NCBI RefSeq assembly: GCF_002000985.1
Contig: NZ_CP018822.1
Coordinates: forward strand, 2,428,901 to 2,492,900
DNA from: Streptococcus gallolyticus subsp. gallolyticus DSM 16831
GTDB lineage: Bacteria; Bacillota; Bacilli; Lactobacillales; Streptococcaceae
DNA: 64,000 nucleotides
Direction of reading: 5' to 3'
A program made the position numbers and the translations under genes. The notes under the pieces are model-generated. The model saw only the letters and a list, made by a program, of their open reading frames with translations, was not told the DNA's origin and searched no databases. Of this stretch, positions 29,851 to 38,876 are shown piece by piece. Each line of letters starts with the position of its first letter. Within the stretch, counting starts at the first letter, position 1.

Positions 29851-30636
29851 AAGCCAAAATAGCAAAATTCCTAAAATAACTAACACTATTAAAGCCAAAG
29901 TATCTTTTAGGTGCCATTGCAAAATTCGGTATTTAGTTCGTCCATCTCCGCCTTGGTAACCACGTGCTTCCATGGCAAGAGCAAGAGCATCTGCTCGTTT
30001 AAAACTCGATGCAAAAAGCGGAATAAGGATTGGAATGATTGATTTTACCTTTTGAATCAGATTTCCTTCTCCAAAATCCACACCACGCGCTCGCTGTGCC
30101 TTCATAATACGTGTCGTGTCATCCATCAAGGTAGGAACAAATCGTAGGCTTAGTGAGAGCATTAAGCCTATTTCGTGTGCAGGCACCTTAAAACGAACAA
30201 AAGGCTTTAGAAGTGATTCTACAGCGTCTGCAAGGCTCAACGGTGTTGTTGTCAAAGTCAGCAAGGTTGAAAAGAAGATGATTAATACAAAACGCATAAA
30301 AATCAAAACTGCTTGGCTAAAACCGTAGCTTGTTATTTTAAGAAAACCAAATTGAAAATAGGTTTGACCACCTTGTGTAAAAAACATTTGAAACAAAGTT
30401 GTGAATAAAATAATACCAATCATTGGCTGAACACCTTTTAAGAAAAAGCTCAACTTAATCTTTGATAGCAAAACAACTATCAAGGTGAATGCAACCATAA
30501 TAATGTTTGTCACCACATTATTAGCCCAGAAAACAATAACAATGTACAAAATCATTGCTAAAAGTTTGCTACGTGGATCTAAACGATGAATCAAAGAATT
30601 TCCTGGAACATAACGTCCGAGTATTAATTTATCCAT
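29839..30636 (-). CDS. ecfT: ECF transporter transmembrane component EcfT
   Basis: 265 residues, about five membrane helices and the two coupling-helix motifs ARG ([14 protein letters not shown], and [17 protein letters not shown]) that bind the ATPases. Membrane scaffold of the shared energy-coupling module for vitamin uptake. Overlaps ecfA2 by 8 bases. No S component is in this window. Confidence 0.93.
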   Translation of the reverse strand: MDKLILGRYVPGNSLIHRLDPRSKLLAMILYIVIVFWANNVVTNIIMVAFTLIVVLLSKIKLSFFLKGVQPMIGIILFTTLFQMFFTQGGQTYFQFGFLKITSYGFSQAVLIFMRFVLIIFFSTLLTLTTTPLSLADAVESLLKPFVRFKVPAHEIGLMLSLSLRFVPTLMDDTTRIMKAQRARGVDFGEGNLIQKVKSIIPILIPLFASSFKRADALALAMEARGYQGGDGRTKYRILQWHLKDTLALIVLVILGILLFWLKKS

Positions 30637-31471
30637 GTTTCACCACCTCTGCAAATTCTTCTATAGTAATTGGTAAACTTTCTAGCTGTAAACCACGTTT
30701 TACAAGCTGCTGAGCAAACTTGGTGATTTTTGGCACACCAAGCTGTTTGCTTTCAAGAAAATCAACATCCTGAAAAACTTCTTTAGGGTAACCAGAACGA
30801 ACTAATTTTCCACCTTCAAGGACATTGACATAATCCGCATAATTAGCCACATCGTCCATCAAGTGGGTTACTAAAACGATTGTCATACCATTTTGATGTA
30901 ATTTTTTAAATAAGTCCATAAGCTCACGACGTCCTTTAGGGTCTAAGCCTGCTGTCGGCTCATCTAAGACTAGCACCTCTGGTTCCATAGCCAAAATACC
31001 AGCAATCGCAACACGGCGCATTTGACCACCTGACAATTCAAATGGATTTTTTTCAAAAAATTCCTCACTAATACCAACCATAGCTAGTTTTTCACGCGCT
31101 AATTGTTCAGCTTCTTCTATGGAAACACCAAAATTTTGTGGACCAAAAGCGACATCTTTAAGAACTGTCTCCTCAAAAAGTTGGCTTTCAGGAAATTGAA
31201 AAACAAGTCCTACTTTTTTACGCACAGGTTTGATGTCTTTATTTTTAGAGTCAGCTGTAATTTTTATATCATCTACGATAACGGCGCCCTCCGTAGGCAC
31301 ATTAAGCCCGTTTAACAGCTGCATAATCGTTGACTTACCTGAGCCAGTATGTCCGATAAAAGCGGTATAAGAGCCCTCTTTGATACTAAGATTAATGTCA
31401 AAAAGGGCACGCCCTTCAAAAGGTGTCCCCGCTTGATAAGTATAATTTACGCTTTCAAGAGTAATTCCCAT
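30629..31471 (-). CDS. ecfA2: ECF transporter ATPase EcfA2
   Basis: 280 residues: Walker [10 protein letters not shown] (~40), Q-loop [14 protein letters not shown], signature [13 protein letters not shown] (~145), Walker [13 protein letters not shown] (~165). Heterodimerises with EcfA1 to power vitamin import through EcfT. Overlaps ecfA1 by 25 bases and ecfT by 8, so translation is coupled through all three. Confidence 0.94.
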   Translation of the reverse strand: MGITLESVNYTYQAGTPFEGRALFDINLSIKEGSYTAFIGHTGSGKSTIMQLLNGLNVPTEGAVIVDDIKITADSKNKDIKPVRKKVGLVFQFPESQLFEETVLKDVAFGPQNFGVSIEEAEQLAREKLAMVGISEEFFEKNPFELSGGQMRRVAIAGILAMEPEVLVLDEPTAGLDPKGRRELMDLFKKLHQNGMTIVLVTHLMDDVANYADYVNVLEGGKLVRSGYPKEVFQDVDFLESKQLGVPKITKFAQQLVKRGLQLESLPITIEEFAEVVKHG

Positions 31472-32289
31472 AACTGATCTTCTAATTCCTTTTCCGTAAG
31501 ATAATTCTCTGTAAATTCAAACCCTTTATTTTTTAAAGTAGAGATAAGATTGGCTGAAAAAGGAATATCTAGTCCTAACGTCAATAATTCTTCTCCTCTA
31601 GCAAAGAGTTCTCGCGGTGTTGAGCTTGACTCAACTTTTCCTCTTTTCATGACTAACACACGGTCACTCAATGCAACTTCATCTAAGTCATGAGTGATAG
31701 AAATAACCGTCATATTATACTGATCACGAATCTCTTTTATCGTCTGAATCAATTCTAAACGTCCCTCTGGGTCTAACATACTTGTTGCTTCGTCCAAAAT
31801 AATAATATTGGGACGCATAGCAATTGCTCCAGCAATCGCAACACGTTGTTTTTGTCCGCCAGAAAAACGTGACGGCTCACGGTCAGCAAAGTCAGACATT
31901 CCAACTAATTGAAGTGCCTCTTTAACACGTGACTGCATTTCCTCAAGAGGAATCCCTTTATTTTCAAGTCCAAAAGCGACATCGTCCTCAACGGTTGCTC
32001 CAACAAATTGATTATCTGGATTTTGAAAAACCATTCCAATCTTCTGACGAATGTTCCACACATTTTCTTCCGTTAAAAGCTCGTTTTCAACAAAAATATC
32101 GCCTGATTCAGCGGCCAACAGCCCATCAATCAAACGAACTGTTGTTGATTTTCCTGAACCATTGTGCCCAATAATAGACAACCATTCACCTTGTTTCACG
32201 TGAAACGATAAGTCATCCAAGGTGTAATTGTCCTGATTATCATCATATTTAAATTTTAAATGTTTAACGTCAATGCTATTCAATGTCAT
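31447..32289 (-). CDS. ecfA1: ECF transporter ATPase EcfA1
   Basis: 280 residues: Walker [10 protein letters not shown] (~40), [14 protein letters not shown], signature [13 protein letters not shown] (~145), Walker [16 protein letters not shown] (~165). Partner of EcfA2. Overlaps pgsA by 4 bases. The codons near residue 30 (KQGEW region) contain a parS-like sequence, so this DNA may do two jobs. Confidence 0.94.
   Translation of the reverse strand: MTLNSIDVKHLKFKYDDNQDNYTLDDLSFHVKQGEWLSIIGHNGSGKSTTVRLIDGLLAAESGDIFVENELLTEENVWNIRQKIGMVFQNPDNQFVGATVEDDVAFGLENKGIPLEEMQSRVKEALQLVGMSDFADREPSRFSGGQKQRVAIAGAIAMRPNIIILDEATSMLDPEGRLELIQTIKEIRDQYNMTVISITHDLDEVALSDRVLVMKRGKVESSSTPRELFARGEELLTLGLDIPFSANLISTLKNKGFEFTENYLTEKELEDQLWELLLKA
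32192..32207. promoter_or_regulatory. parS-like ParB-binding site inside ecfA1
   Basis: TGTTTCACGTGAAACG differs only in its last base from the consensus parS TGTTTCACGTGAAACA. It lies about 32 kb from oriC, within the usual range for streptococcal parS sites, and parB is at 63,021. Confidence 0.85.
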
Positions 32290-32840
32290 TTAAATGTATC
32301 CTTAAAAAGGAATCCTGCTCCCTTGAAGTAATCATATCCTGAATAAATGGTAAAAATCAATGCCACATAAAGTAAAAGTGTGCCAATGATTGAAAAATGG
32401 CATAGTAAGAAAATAATTGAAAACATTTGTGTAAATGTTTTGATTTTTCCAGGCATAGCAGCTGCTAAGACTGTTCCACCATTTTCAACAAGTAAAAGAC
32501 GAAGTCCTGTAACGGCTAATTCACGACAAATAATGATAGCAGCAATCCAAGCAGGAACCATTTTTAATTCAACAAGCATAATAAATGCTGTCATTACCAA
32601 CATTTTATCGGCTAATGGGTCAGCGAATTTACCAAAGTTAGTAACAACTTGCCATTTTCTTGCAAGATAACCATCTAAATAGTCTGTAATGCTTGCCAAT
32701 GCAAAAACAATTGCAGCAACAACATGCCCTGTCGAACTCTTCCAGAAACAAAGGATAAGAATGAAGAGCGGAATCATCACGATACGTCCTAATGTTAATA
32801 AATTAGGAATGTTTTCTTTTTTTGTAAAATCGATTTTCAT
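32286..32840 (-). CDS. pgsA: CDP-diacylglycerol-glycerol-3-phosphate 3-phosphatidyltransferase
   Basis: 184 residues, several membrane helices, CDP-alcohol phosphotransferase motif ASITDYLDGYLARKWQVVTNFGKFADPLADK (~50-80; D-G-x2-A-R-x8-G-x3-D-x3-D). Makes phosphatidylglycerol phosphate, the first step of PG and cardiolipin synthesis. Sits 9 bases after rodZ. Confidence 0.95.
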   Translation of the reverse strand: MKIDFTKKENIPNLLTLGRIVMIPLFILILCFWKSSTGHVVAAIVFALASITDYLDGYLARKWQVVTNFGKFADPLADKMLVMTAFIMLVELKMVPAWIAAIIICRELAVTGLRLLLVENGGTVLAAAMPGKIKTFTQMFSIIFLLCHFSIIGTLLLYVALIFTIYSGYDYFKGAGFLFKDTFK

Positions 32841-32849
32841 TTTTCTACC

Positions 32850-33794
32850 TTACTGAATATTAATTGTAATATAACTTAGCGTTGTACTTGTTAATGCAGA
32901 AGTGTCAACTTCTTGTCCATCAATGGTTACTGTCACACCTTCAGTAACTCCCAAAGTAATCAAAGAACTTGTTGTTCCAGAAGGAAGAACTGCAGTATAA
33001 CTTGTTGTTCCAGTTGACGAAAGAAGAGTACCAGAATCATTAGATTCTGAATTTGTCACAGACACCCAACTACTGTCTGCACCAGATAAACTAATTTCAA
33101 CAGTTAAACTATCTGTCACATTTGACAAGTTTACTGTCAAGCTATTGCCGCTTCCCTCAGTGGACATTTTCAAAGAAGTATCTTCCTCAGAAGATGATGA
33201 CTCACTTGTTGAAGAAGAACTTTCTGATGATGTTGAGTCTGTCGTTGTTGAACTACTGCTATGGACAACGGAGTAGCTTGTACTTGCGTTATTGCTATCA
33301 CTTTGCAATTGATTCCAAGTCACGAAAGAAACAAAAGCTAAAATTCCCAAGGCTACCAAGCAAAGCATCACAATCGGAAGGTAAGAATTTGTTTTTTCTT
33401 TTCCTTTGTAACGGCTTGAGCGTGAGCCAATAATAAAGCTATCATCGCTAGCTGATTTTGCAATGCTAATTGTTTCATCTTGCGGCGTTTTCACAATACT
33501 CTCAGTATTAGTAGTGGTAGATTCTACTACGTGCTCTTCTTGCTCCTCATCTGATGAATCAACTTCTTGTTCATGATATTTTTCCAACAAATCAGCGGTG
33601 TCAAGCTCAACAGCTTCGCTATATTGTTGTAAGTAAGTTTCAATCTTATCTTTAGGGATTAATTTAAATTGTTCAAGCTCCAAAGCCAAAAGATGTGGCG
33701 AAGGAATCGCTGTTTTTTCTTCGACTTCTTCTAATGTCAGGTGTTTTGCCACCCGAGCTTCTCTTAAAATCTCACCAATCGTTTGTTCTCTCAT
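32850..33794 (-). CDS. rodZ: RodZ-like cytoskeleton/cell-shape protein
   Basis: 314 residues: N-terminal HTH_25 domain (GEILREARVAKHLTLEEVEEKTAIPSPHLLALE, ~7-40, visible in pieces), one membrane helix (~148-170), Ser/Thr/Asp-rich linker (~175-215), and C-terminal beta domain (DUF4115-like, ~215-314). Known in rods to link MreB to the membrane; in cocci its role in elongation is inferred. Cotranscribed with pgsA. Confidence 0.88.
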   Translation of the reverse strand: MREQTIGEILREARVAKHLTLEEVEEKTAIPSPHLLALELEQFKLIPKDKIETYLQQYSEAVELDTADLLEKYHEQEVDSSDEEQEEHVVESTTTNTESIVKTPQDETISIAKSASDDSFIIGSRSSRYKGKEKTNSYLPIVMLCLVALGILAFVSFVTWNQLQSDSNNASTSYSVVHSSSSTTTDSTSSESSSSTSESSSSEEDTSLKMSTEGSGNSLTVNLSNVTDSLTVEISLSGADSSWVSVTNSESNDSGTLLSSTGTTSYTAVLPSGTTSSLITLGVTEGVTVTIDGQEVDTSALTSTTLSYITINIQ

Positions 33795-33857
33795 ACGGGT
33801 TTCCTTTAATAAAATGTAATCAGGTCTATTATAGCAAATTTTAGAAAGTATTTCGAT

Positions 33858-35147
33858 TTATTTTGGCAGGATTGTGAATTCTGTTGCATCAGCATGTGCT
33901 AAAAAATCATTACCGATTTTCAAGACTTCTGCAAAATCCAACGTTGCTAATATTTTTGGAACATCTAAGTAAGTTTCATCTTTTGATAAATGATTAATAA
34001 ATTGCGCTGATAAGTTATCAATAGAATCTAGGCTTTTGAAGAAATCGCCATACAATTCCTTTTTGACAATTTTAAAGTGTTCTTCTGATAAATCGTCCAA
34101 ATCGCTTGATTGAGATACTTTATTCAAATATTGACGGATATTATTTGCCATCGCAATTGGTTCCAAAGTATCTAAAGAAATAATCAAAAACTGAAAATCT
34201 GGACAAACTTCAATTTCAAAATCAAAAGAGTCATCAATCTGTCCACTTTCATAAAGCTGCTGATAACGTTTTGATGTCCAGCCAAGCAACATGGTAAAGA
34301 ATAATCGCAACGCCAATTCTTGACGTAAAATTGAAGTTTCCTTTGGCAACTGTGCTCCTCTATAACCAATTGCCAATTTAGGTTGAGTGACATCCATTTG
34401 AATATTCTTTTTCGGCACTACCTGCTCATACACCAAACCTTGTCGTTTAACAACGTGTTTTTTACTTGCCTTTTCTTTTTGCTCTTTTTCGATTTGATTA
34501 AATAGCAAGTCCTTATCGAAATTTCCAACAAGCAGCAATGTCATTTCCTGTGGGGAGTAGAAAATATTGTGATTCTCTTTTAAATCTGCCACCGAAATAT
34601 TTTCAATACTTTCTTGCGTGCCAGCAATATCTTGAGCAAGGGCAGTGTTAGGATATAAATTTTCAAGAATTCCTTGATAAAGACGGTAGTCTGCATCATC
34701 TTGATACATGTCAATTTCTTGACCAATAATATCTTTTTCACGCGTAATAGAGGCTTCTGTAAAGGAGGTTTCTGATATAAACTGCTGAAGAAGTGTCACA
34801 TTTTCTTCTAGGTTGTCAACCGCAGAAAAATAGTAGCAAGTCTTGTCAAACGTTGTAAAGGCATTACTATTTGCTCCCGCATTAGTAAATAGCTCCGCAA
34901 CATCCTGACCATCTTCCAATTCAAACAATTTGTGCTCTAAAAAATGAGCAATCCCCTCGTTGTATTCTTTGGACTGTCCATCATGTGTAAACTTCGTGTC
35001 AAGAGAGCCAAAATTTACAATCATCATTCCACAGCTTTCTTGAAAATCTTGTTTTGGAATCAGAAAAACTTTCAATCCATTTTCTAACTCAGCCGAGTAA
35101 ATTTTTTCATTTATTTCTGAAAAAATTTGCTCTTTTAATTCTGTCAT
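33858..35147 (-). CDS. yfmH: M16 family peptidase (YfmH-like)
   Basis: 429 residues. The inverted zinc motif HFLEHKLFE (HxxEH, ~65-75) is intact with the downstream Glu in the ~140 region (EKDIIGQEIDMYQDD), so this member should be catalytically competent. Two M16 half-domains. It starts one base after yfmF ends and forms an M16 pair with it, probably a heterodimer at the membrane or in the cytosol; no signal peptide. Confidence 0.88.
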   Translation of the reverse strand: MTELKEQIFSEINEKIYSAELENGLKVFLIPKQDFQESCGMMIVNFGSLDTKFTHDGQSKEYNEGIAHFLEHKLFELEDGQDVAELFTNAGANSNAFTTFDKTCYYFSAVDNLEENVTLLQQFISETSFTEASITREKDIIGQEIDMYQDDADYRLYQGILENLYPNTALAQDIAGTQESIENISVADLKENHNIFYSPQEMTLLLVGNFDKDLLFNQIEKEQKEKASKKHVVKRQGLVYEQVVPKKNIQMDVTQPKLAIGYRGAQLPKETSILRQELALRLFFTMLLGWTSKRYQQLYESGQIDDSFDFEIEVCPDFQFLIISLDTLEPIAMANNIRQYLNKVSQSSDLDDLSEEHFKIVKKELYGDFFKSLDSIDNLSAQFINHLSKDETYLDVPKILATLDFAEVLKIGNDFLAHADATEFTILPK

Positions 35148-36392
35148 TTATTTTCCCTCCAAAAAATAAAGCGCCTGTAATTTTACTTTTCTTGTAAGTT
35201 TTAAAACATCTTCTTTACTAACGTTGTCAATTTTGTCAATTATCTTATCAACACTAAAATTACCTGTAAGATACTGATGATTGTAGTCACGTTCAATGAT
35301 TACTCTTGGAGAATCACAAGACAATTTTAAATTGACTTTCAGCATTTTTTTCGTTTGTTTTAAAAGTGATTCAGAGAAGCGCCCCATCTTAATATCCGAA
35401 AATTGCTTATTGATTAATTGAAGTGTTTTATTTCGGTTTTTCTTGTCAATTCCAGCGTAAACATTCAGTAAACCTGTGTAAATATCGAATTGACTTCCTA
35501 TGGTATATGCCAAACCTTCTTTCTCACGTAATTCTGTAAACAGACGAGAATGAGCAAAACCTCCAAACAGCCCATTAAAGACTAGTAGTGTAAAGTATTC
35601 TTCATCTTGATAACGTATTGGAAAATGATAGCCTAGCTGTAAAACTGATTGATTAACGTCTTTAGTTTCAAATTGTTGTCTGATAACATTTGTAAATTCT
35701 TGTTGGTAGTCAAATACTAAATCTTTATGACGTTCTTCAAACGGAAAACGATTAAACAACTGTAGCATACGATAATCATCAAATTCACCTAATAAAAAGA
35801 TGTCCAAACGGTCTTCACGCAACATTTTCTGAAATTCCTGAAAAGCCGTGTAAGAATTTTCAGCGGCTACTAATTCGGCTGTTCCATATTTTGAAGTTTG
35901 AAAAGCAGAATCTTCATAAAAAAGTTTCTTAAGCCCCAACTCACTGCTATAAAAACTATCGTCTTTATCAGCGTTCAAATAATTAATCAAATTGGTCTGC
36001 TCGATATTAAAAAGTTTAGACTGATATTGCTCAACCGTCACAAGTGGAGAAAATAAATTTTGGTAAAGAAAATCAATCATTTCTTCCAACAGATTTTCAT
36101 CTGTCATTACAAATTGATTTTTTATAAAAGCCAACTCAATGTCAACGATATGGACTAGTCCCTTGGTTGACACTTTGGTTGACAACGTTGCACCATAAAG
36201 ACTAGCTAAACGCTCTCTAAAACGCTGAGCTGTTGGATATTCCGCATTGGCTGTCGCTAAAATTTGCGCGACTAAAACACGTCGTGCAACCGTTTTTTGA
36301 CTAAAGTCACCAGAAAAGCGAAAAGCTAGGTGATTCATTTTAAATTTTTCACTTTTGATAAGATGTAATTCAACACCCTCAACTAATTTCAT
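35148..36392 (-). CDS. yfmF: M16 family peptidase-like protein (YfmF-like, inactive half)
   Basis: 414 residues from the ATG at 36392 (MKLVEGVELHLI; AAGGAAT ribosome site) rather than the GTG at 36416. M16 fold but no HxxEH motif, so probably the non-catalytic partner of the next gene, as in other M16 pairs. It is the first gene of the yfmF-yfmH-rodZ-pgsA-ecfA1-ecfA2-ecfT run. Its promoter region contains the left end of the integrated element. Confidence 0.85.
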   Translation of the reverse strand: MKLVEGVELHLIKSEKFKMNHLAFRFSGDFSQKTVARRVLVAQILATANAEYPTAQRFRERLASLYGATLSTKVSTKGLVHIVDIELAFIKNQFVMTDENLLEEMIDFLYQNLFSPLVTVEQYQSKLFNIEQTNLINYLNADKDDSFYSSELGLKKLFYEDSAFQTSKYGTAELVAAENSYTAFQEFQKMLREDRLDIFLLGEFDDYRMLQLFNRFPFEERHKDLVFDYQQEFTNVIRQQFETKDVNQSVLQLGYHFPIRYQDEEYFTLLVFNGLFGGFAHSRLFTELREKEGLAYTIGSQFDIYTGLLNVYAGIDKKNRNKTLQLINKQFSDIKMGRFSESLLKQTKKMLKVNLKLSCDSPRVIIERDYNHQYLTGNFSVDKIIDKIDNVSKEDVLKLTRKVKLQALYFLEGK

Positions 36393-36442
36393 TGCAAATT
36401 CCTTACTAAAAAACACATTATTAGCTAAAATTATACCACGTT

Positions 36443-36465
36443 TATGTTATAATTACTTGAATTAT
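36443..36465. repeat. attL, left copy of 23-bp direct repeat
   Basis: Identical over 23 bases to 49050-49072; flanking bases differ on both sides. Contains TTATAAT, the apparent -10 box of yaaA. A minus-strand TATAAT for yfmF (36435-36430) lies just outside it. Confidence 0.85.
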
Positions 36466-36563
36466 TATTCTGATTTTTCATAGATTGCTTTACACCTCTT
36501 AATCCTTGATAATAAAGTGTTTTTTTAAAAACAAGTTTACACCGATTTTTTTACATTTCTTTC

Positions 36564-36590
36564 AAAAGTCCACAAAAGGGGGAGTAAATT
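36564..36590 (+). repeat. 27-bp end repeat, left copy (possible integrase arm site)
   Basis: AAAAGTCCACAAAAGGGGGA continuing GTAAATT matches 48953-48979 at 26 of 27 positions, in the same orientation, about 100 bases inside attL. Confidence 0.6.
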
Positions 36591-36689
36591 TTTATGCCCC
36601 AAATTTCAAAAAATTATATAAAGTTTACAAAATGGTTGAAAGTGATTGACACCAGACACTAAAAACGTTATTAATTCAATATCTTTACT

Positions 36690-36794
36690 TTACTGTAATG
36701 CATAGTTTACAGTAACTAGGGGGAGTAAAAACGATGCTGAAAACCGTTGGGGGACAATGGAAAGCAAAAACACAACGAAAAAAAGGGGAGTAAA
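36690..36794. repeat. Inverted repeat and GGAGTAAA motifs at left end
   Basis: TTACTGTAA (36690-36698) and TTACAGTAA (36707-36715) are perfect inverted repeats. GGAGTAAA follows at 36722-36729 and 36787-36794 (also at 36581-36588). The octamer is the same as in the origin region. No gene is seen from 36,466 to 36,835. Confidence 0.5.
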
Positions 36795-36836
36795 AAAGTA
36801 AGTTTACAACATTTAACGAGTTCAGCAGGCAAGAAA

Positions 36837-36861
36837 CTGGCACCCAAAAGGTGCTTTTTTA
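36837..36861 (+). terminator. Terminator at left end of element
   Basis: GGCACC / GGTGC with CAAAA loop and TTTTTT on the plus strand; no gene precedes it, so it would end a transcript entering from the chromosome side or a short RNA. Confidence 0.7.
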
Positions 36862-36868
36862 GTTTGGC

Positions 36869-36992
36869 TATGGTATAATATAGTTGTTCTTGATAAACTT
36901 TTGATAACTTTTTTAGATACTGATAAACTAAATTCGTTCATGTATCACACTTTCTGATTTTGGAGCTTTGCAACTAGCAAGGCTCTTTCTCT
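36869..36992 (+). ncRNA. Candidate small RNA A
   Basis: Extended -10 TGGTATAAT (36869-36877) and, ~85 bases on, GAGCTTTGC / GCAAGGCTC hairpin followed by TTTCT. No ORF with a ribosome site between them. No good -35 is visible. Prediction only. Confidence 0.3.
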
Positions 36993-37014
36993 TGAAAAAT
37001 TTATATTCTGTGTT

Positions 37015-37150
37015 AGAATATAAAAGTGGATAGTTAAAAGACTCAATCTTTTTACTTGTGATGTTAACCGCTCATTTTATGGGTGGTTTTCACTTCTCCA
37101 CTTTTTGAGTTTTATTTGTCACTGGTACCGTCCAAAAAGGGCGATACCTT
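37015..37150 (+). ncRNA. Highly structured segment with mutually exclusive stems
   Basis: AAAAGTGGA (37021-37029) can pair with TCCACTTTT (37096-37104) followed by T-rich sequence. It encloses AACCGCTCAT / ATGGGTGGTT. ACTCAA just inside can instead pair with TTGAGT just outside, so two folds exclude each other. A further hairpin GGTACCGTCC / GGGCGATACC and TTTCTTTT follows (37124-37156). Behaves like an attenuator or regulatory RNA; no coding frame. Confidence 0.35.
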
Positions 37151-37204
37151 TCTTTTGCTCCTAAGTACGTTCTACAGGCACTAAATCAAACTTAAATACT
37201 GGTC

Positions 37205-37390
37205 TGGTATAATTTACCCTCGGAAAGTCTTAATGGTTGCTGTAGGCTATTAAGAACGTTGTCTATGAGGTTTAGAATTGATTGACAGGGCTTTTCTTAC
37301 ATTGAGTTTATAAAATATTCGCTTTCGGACTGTGGTTTATCCATGGTCTTTTTCGATACCTAAAAAGCGCCCCAATAAATGGAGCGCCTG
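37205..37390. other. Non-coding segment with promoter-like and terminator-like signals
   Basis: TGGTATAAT at 37205-37213 (plus). CTTAATGG / CTATTAAG hairpin at ~37,230-37,255. On the minus strand GCGCTCC / GGGGCGC with TTTTTA (37,365-37,388) is a terminator. No supported ORF. Confidence 0.3.
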
Positions 37391-37443
37391 CGGTCGTTCA
37401 GAAGTCTGAAAATGAGTTTTATGTTATGTAAAGGGTCGACCGC

Positions 37444-37626
37444 ATGCAAGCAAGGGAGCAAACAAAATATGACACTTTTTATATTGCAAAAGAAGCCCTG
37501 CTTGCTCTTTCATTCTACTACTTCCACTACAAAATGACAATACCTAAAAACGGAGCTAATTATATCGTTAGCTACCTAACAAATAGCATAACAACAAAAC
37601 TCAATGCAAGTGATGACACCCCTTAA
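37444..37626 (+). CDS. Small hypothetical ORF, doubtful
   Basis: 60 codons with AAAGGG 8 bases before the ATG. The product (MQAREQTKYDTFYIAKEALL...) resembles nothing I know, and its first 70 bases form an inverted repeat (GCAAGCAAGGG / CCCTGCTTGC), which suggests the DNA has a structural role instead. The only plus-strand ORF in the left end. Confidence 0.2.
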   Translation: MQAREQTKYDTFYIAKEALLALSFYYFHYKMTIPKNGANYIVSYLTNSITTKLNASDDTP

Positions 37627-37884
37627 AAATCTGAAAAATTGGTCTGCGATACAAGAGAACACCTTGTGGTGGCTCTCCTTGCCACGAGATAGGGGCGGGG
37701 GTTAATTTAAACACTCGGACAAATTAAATTTATACCTCAATCACTTAGAACGTCATATAGGGCATTTTAAGGGCTAATAATAACGTGCTAGAAAAATCAA
37801 AAAGGGAAAATCGCACACGGAAGAGGGCGGCGTTGTAGAATCCGAACAATAACACGCCCCGTAAAAAATCGTGTGGGTATTCCG
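37627..37884. other. Hairpin and G-rich non-coding segment
   Basis: GAGAACACC / GGTGGCTCTC hairpin (37,660-37,682), then AGGGGCGGGGGTTAA (37,690-37,704). No ORF. A hairpin next to a G-rich strand recalls transfer or replication nick regions, but no relaxase gene is present, so this is only a suggestion. Confidence 0.25.
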
Positions 37885-37918
37885 AATAAAAAAGAAGCTA
37901 TCAAAATAGCTCCCCTTA
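37885..37918 (-). terminator. Terminator of csp gene
   Basis: On the minus strand GGAGCTAT / ATAGCTTC with TTTG loop, followed by TTTTTT. Confidence 0.85.
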
Positions 37919-37922
37919 AACG

Positions 37923-38126
37923 TTAAGAAATTTTAATAATATTGACTGCTTGAAGTCCGCGTTTTCCTTGTTCAACGTCAAACTGAACTTTCTGACCGTC
38001 CTCTAAAGATTTAAAACCATTAGATTTAATTTCAGAAAAGTGTGCGAACACATCAGTCCCATTTTCTTGAGAGATAAAGCCAAAACCTTTATCCGTATTA
38101 AACCATTTTACTGTACCTTGTACCAT
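37923..38126 (-). CDS. csp: Cold-shock protein (CspA family)
   Basis: 67 residues, single OB-fold: [18 protein letters not shown] carries RNP1 (KGFGFI) and DVFAHF is RNP2. RNA chaperone binding single-stranded nucleic acids. AAGAGGTAA ribosome site; long AT-rich leader (~95 bases) typical of csp genes; terminator directly after. It lies inside the element and is separate from the early operon. Whether it is cargo or serves the element is unknown. Confidence 0.93.
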   Translation of the reverse strand: MVQGTVKWFNTDKGFGFISQENGTDVFAHFSEIKSNGFKSLEDGQKVQFDVEQGKRGLQAVNIIKIS

Positions 38127-38225
38127 TGAGTTACCTCTTTTTTATATAAATTTGTAAAAATATTCAAGAGGAAAAACAAAAGATACCACTTATTACTTAA
38201 ACTCCAAATCTTATTTACACTCGTT

Positions 38226-38254
38226 ACTCTAACAGTAAAGTCACTATAAGTCAA
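38226..38254 (-). promoter_or_regulatory. Probable csp promoter
   Basis: Minus strand TTGACT (38254-38249), 17-base spacer, TAGAGT (38231-38226). The -10 is weak. A ~95-base leader would result. Confidence 0.45.
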
Positions 38255-38303
38255 GACTAAACTCTCATTTACCAAATTATAGAGAACCATTGAGTGATAT
38301 ATT

Positions 38304-38717
38304 TTAAATCTGCTTAGCTAATTCTTGAAGTGCTTTTCGTTTTAATCGGAACAAAGTTCTGTCAGCTACTTCGAAGAAGTCTTGAATTTCATAAAAATTT
38401 TTGTCGCTACAAAAGAACATCTTTAAAACCGCTCTTTGTTCTGGGTTTTCCAATTTGTCATCTATCAAACTAACAAGAGCTTCGCGTTCAGTCATTAAAT
38501 CATCAATACGTTTTAAAAGTTTTTCTTTACGCTCCATTTTAGTAACATAAACATCTCCAATATCTTTGGTTCGGCTTTCTGTCACTTTAGTATTTGTAAA
38601 AGAACTTTTCCTAAATAGCCCCTCTTCCAAGTATTGAATTTCATAATGAATAACTTGAATTTCCTTATCTAATTTTTTAATATTTTTTAGCTTTTTATCC
38701 AATTCTTTATAATCCAT
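38304..38717 (-). CDS. DUF1492 / ArpU-like phage transcriptional regulator
   Basis: 137 residues from ATG 38717 (MDYKELDKKL); an alternative GTG at 38729 adds four residues; neither has a strong ribosome site. Coiled-coil N-terminal half, then a sigma-region-4-like helical end (LKMFFCSDKNFYEIQDFFEVADRTLFRLKRKALQEL). Such proteins control late genes in streptococcal phages and islands. It is the last gene of the long leftward block but has its own promoter region with a large palindrome. Confidence 0.7.
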   Translation of the reverse strand: MDYKELDKKLKNIKKLDKEIQVIHYEIQYLEEGLFRKSSFTNTKVTESRTKDIGDVYVTKMERKEKLLKRIDDLMTEREALVSLIDDKLENPEQRAVLKMFFCSDKNFYEIQDFFEVADRTLFRLKRKALQELAKQI

Positions 38718-38749
38718 AAAAAAAACCACATTTCTTGCAATTCACTAGT

Positions 38750-38779
38750 TATATTATATCACTAATTAGTAATATAATC
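38750..38779. promoter_or_regulatory. Palindrome upstream of DUF1492-like gene
   Basis: ATTATA-TC-ACTAATTAGT-AA-TATAAT is a nearly perfect palindrome covering a minus-strand TATAAT. Good operator candidate about 25-60 bases before the gene. Confidence 0.5.
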
Positions 38780-38841
38780 ATGGTTAGATTGTATAACAGA
38801 AGACGGTTTTATATGAGCTGTATTTGTCATAGTCATAATTA

Positions 38842-38876
38842 AGGACTGTAGGTTAAAAACTATCAGTCCTTTTTCG
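38842..38876 (+). terminator. Plus-strand terminator-like hairpin
   Basis: AAGGACTG / CAGTCCTTTTT, 16-base loop, T-run on the plus strand, opposite to the surrounding genes. It lies just after the zinc-ribbon gene stop. Confidence 0.5.
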
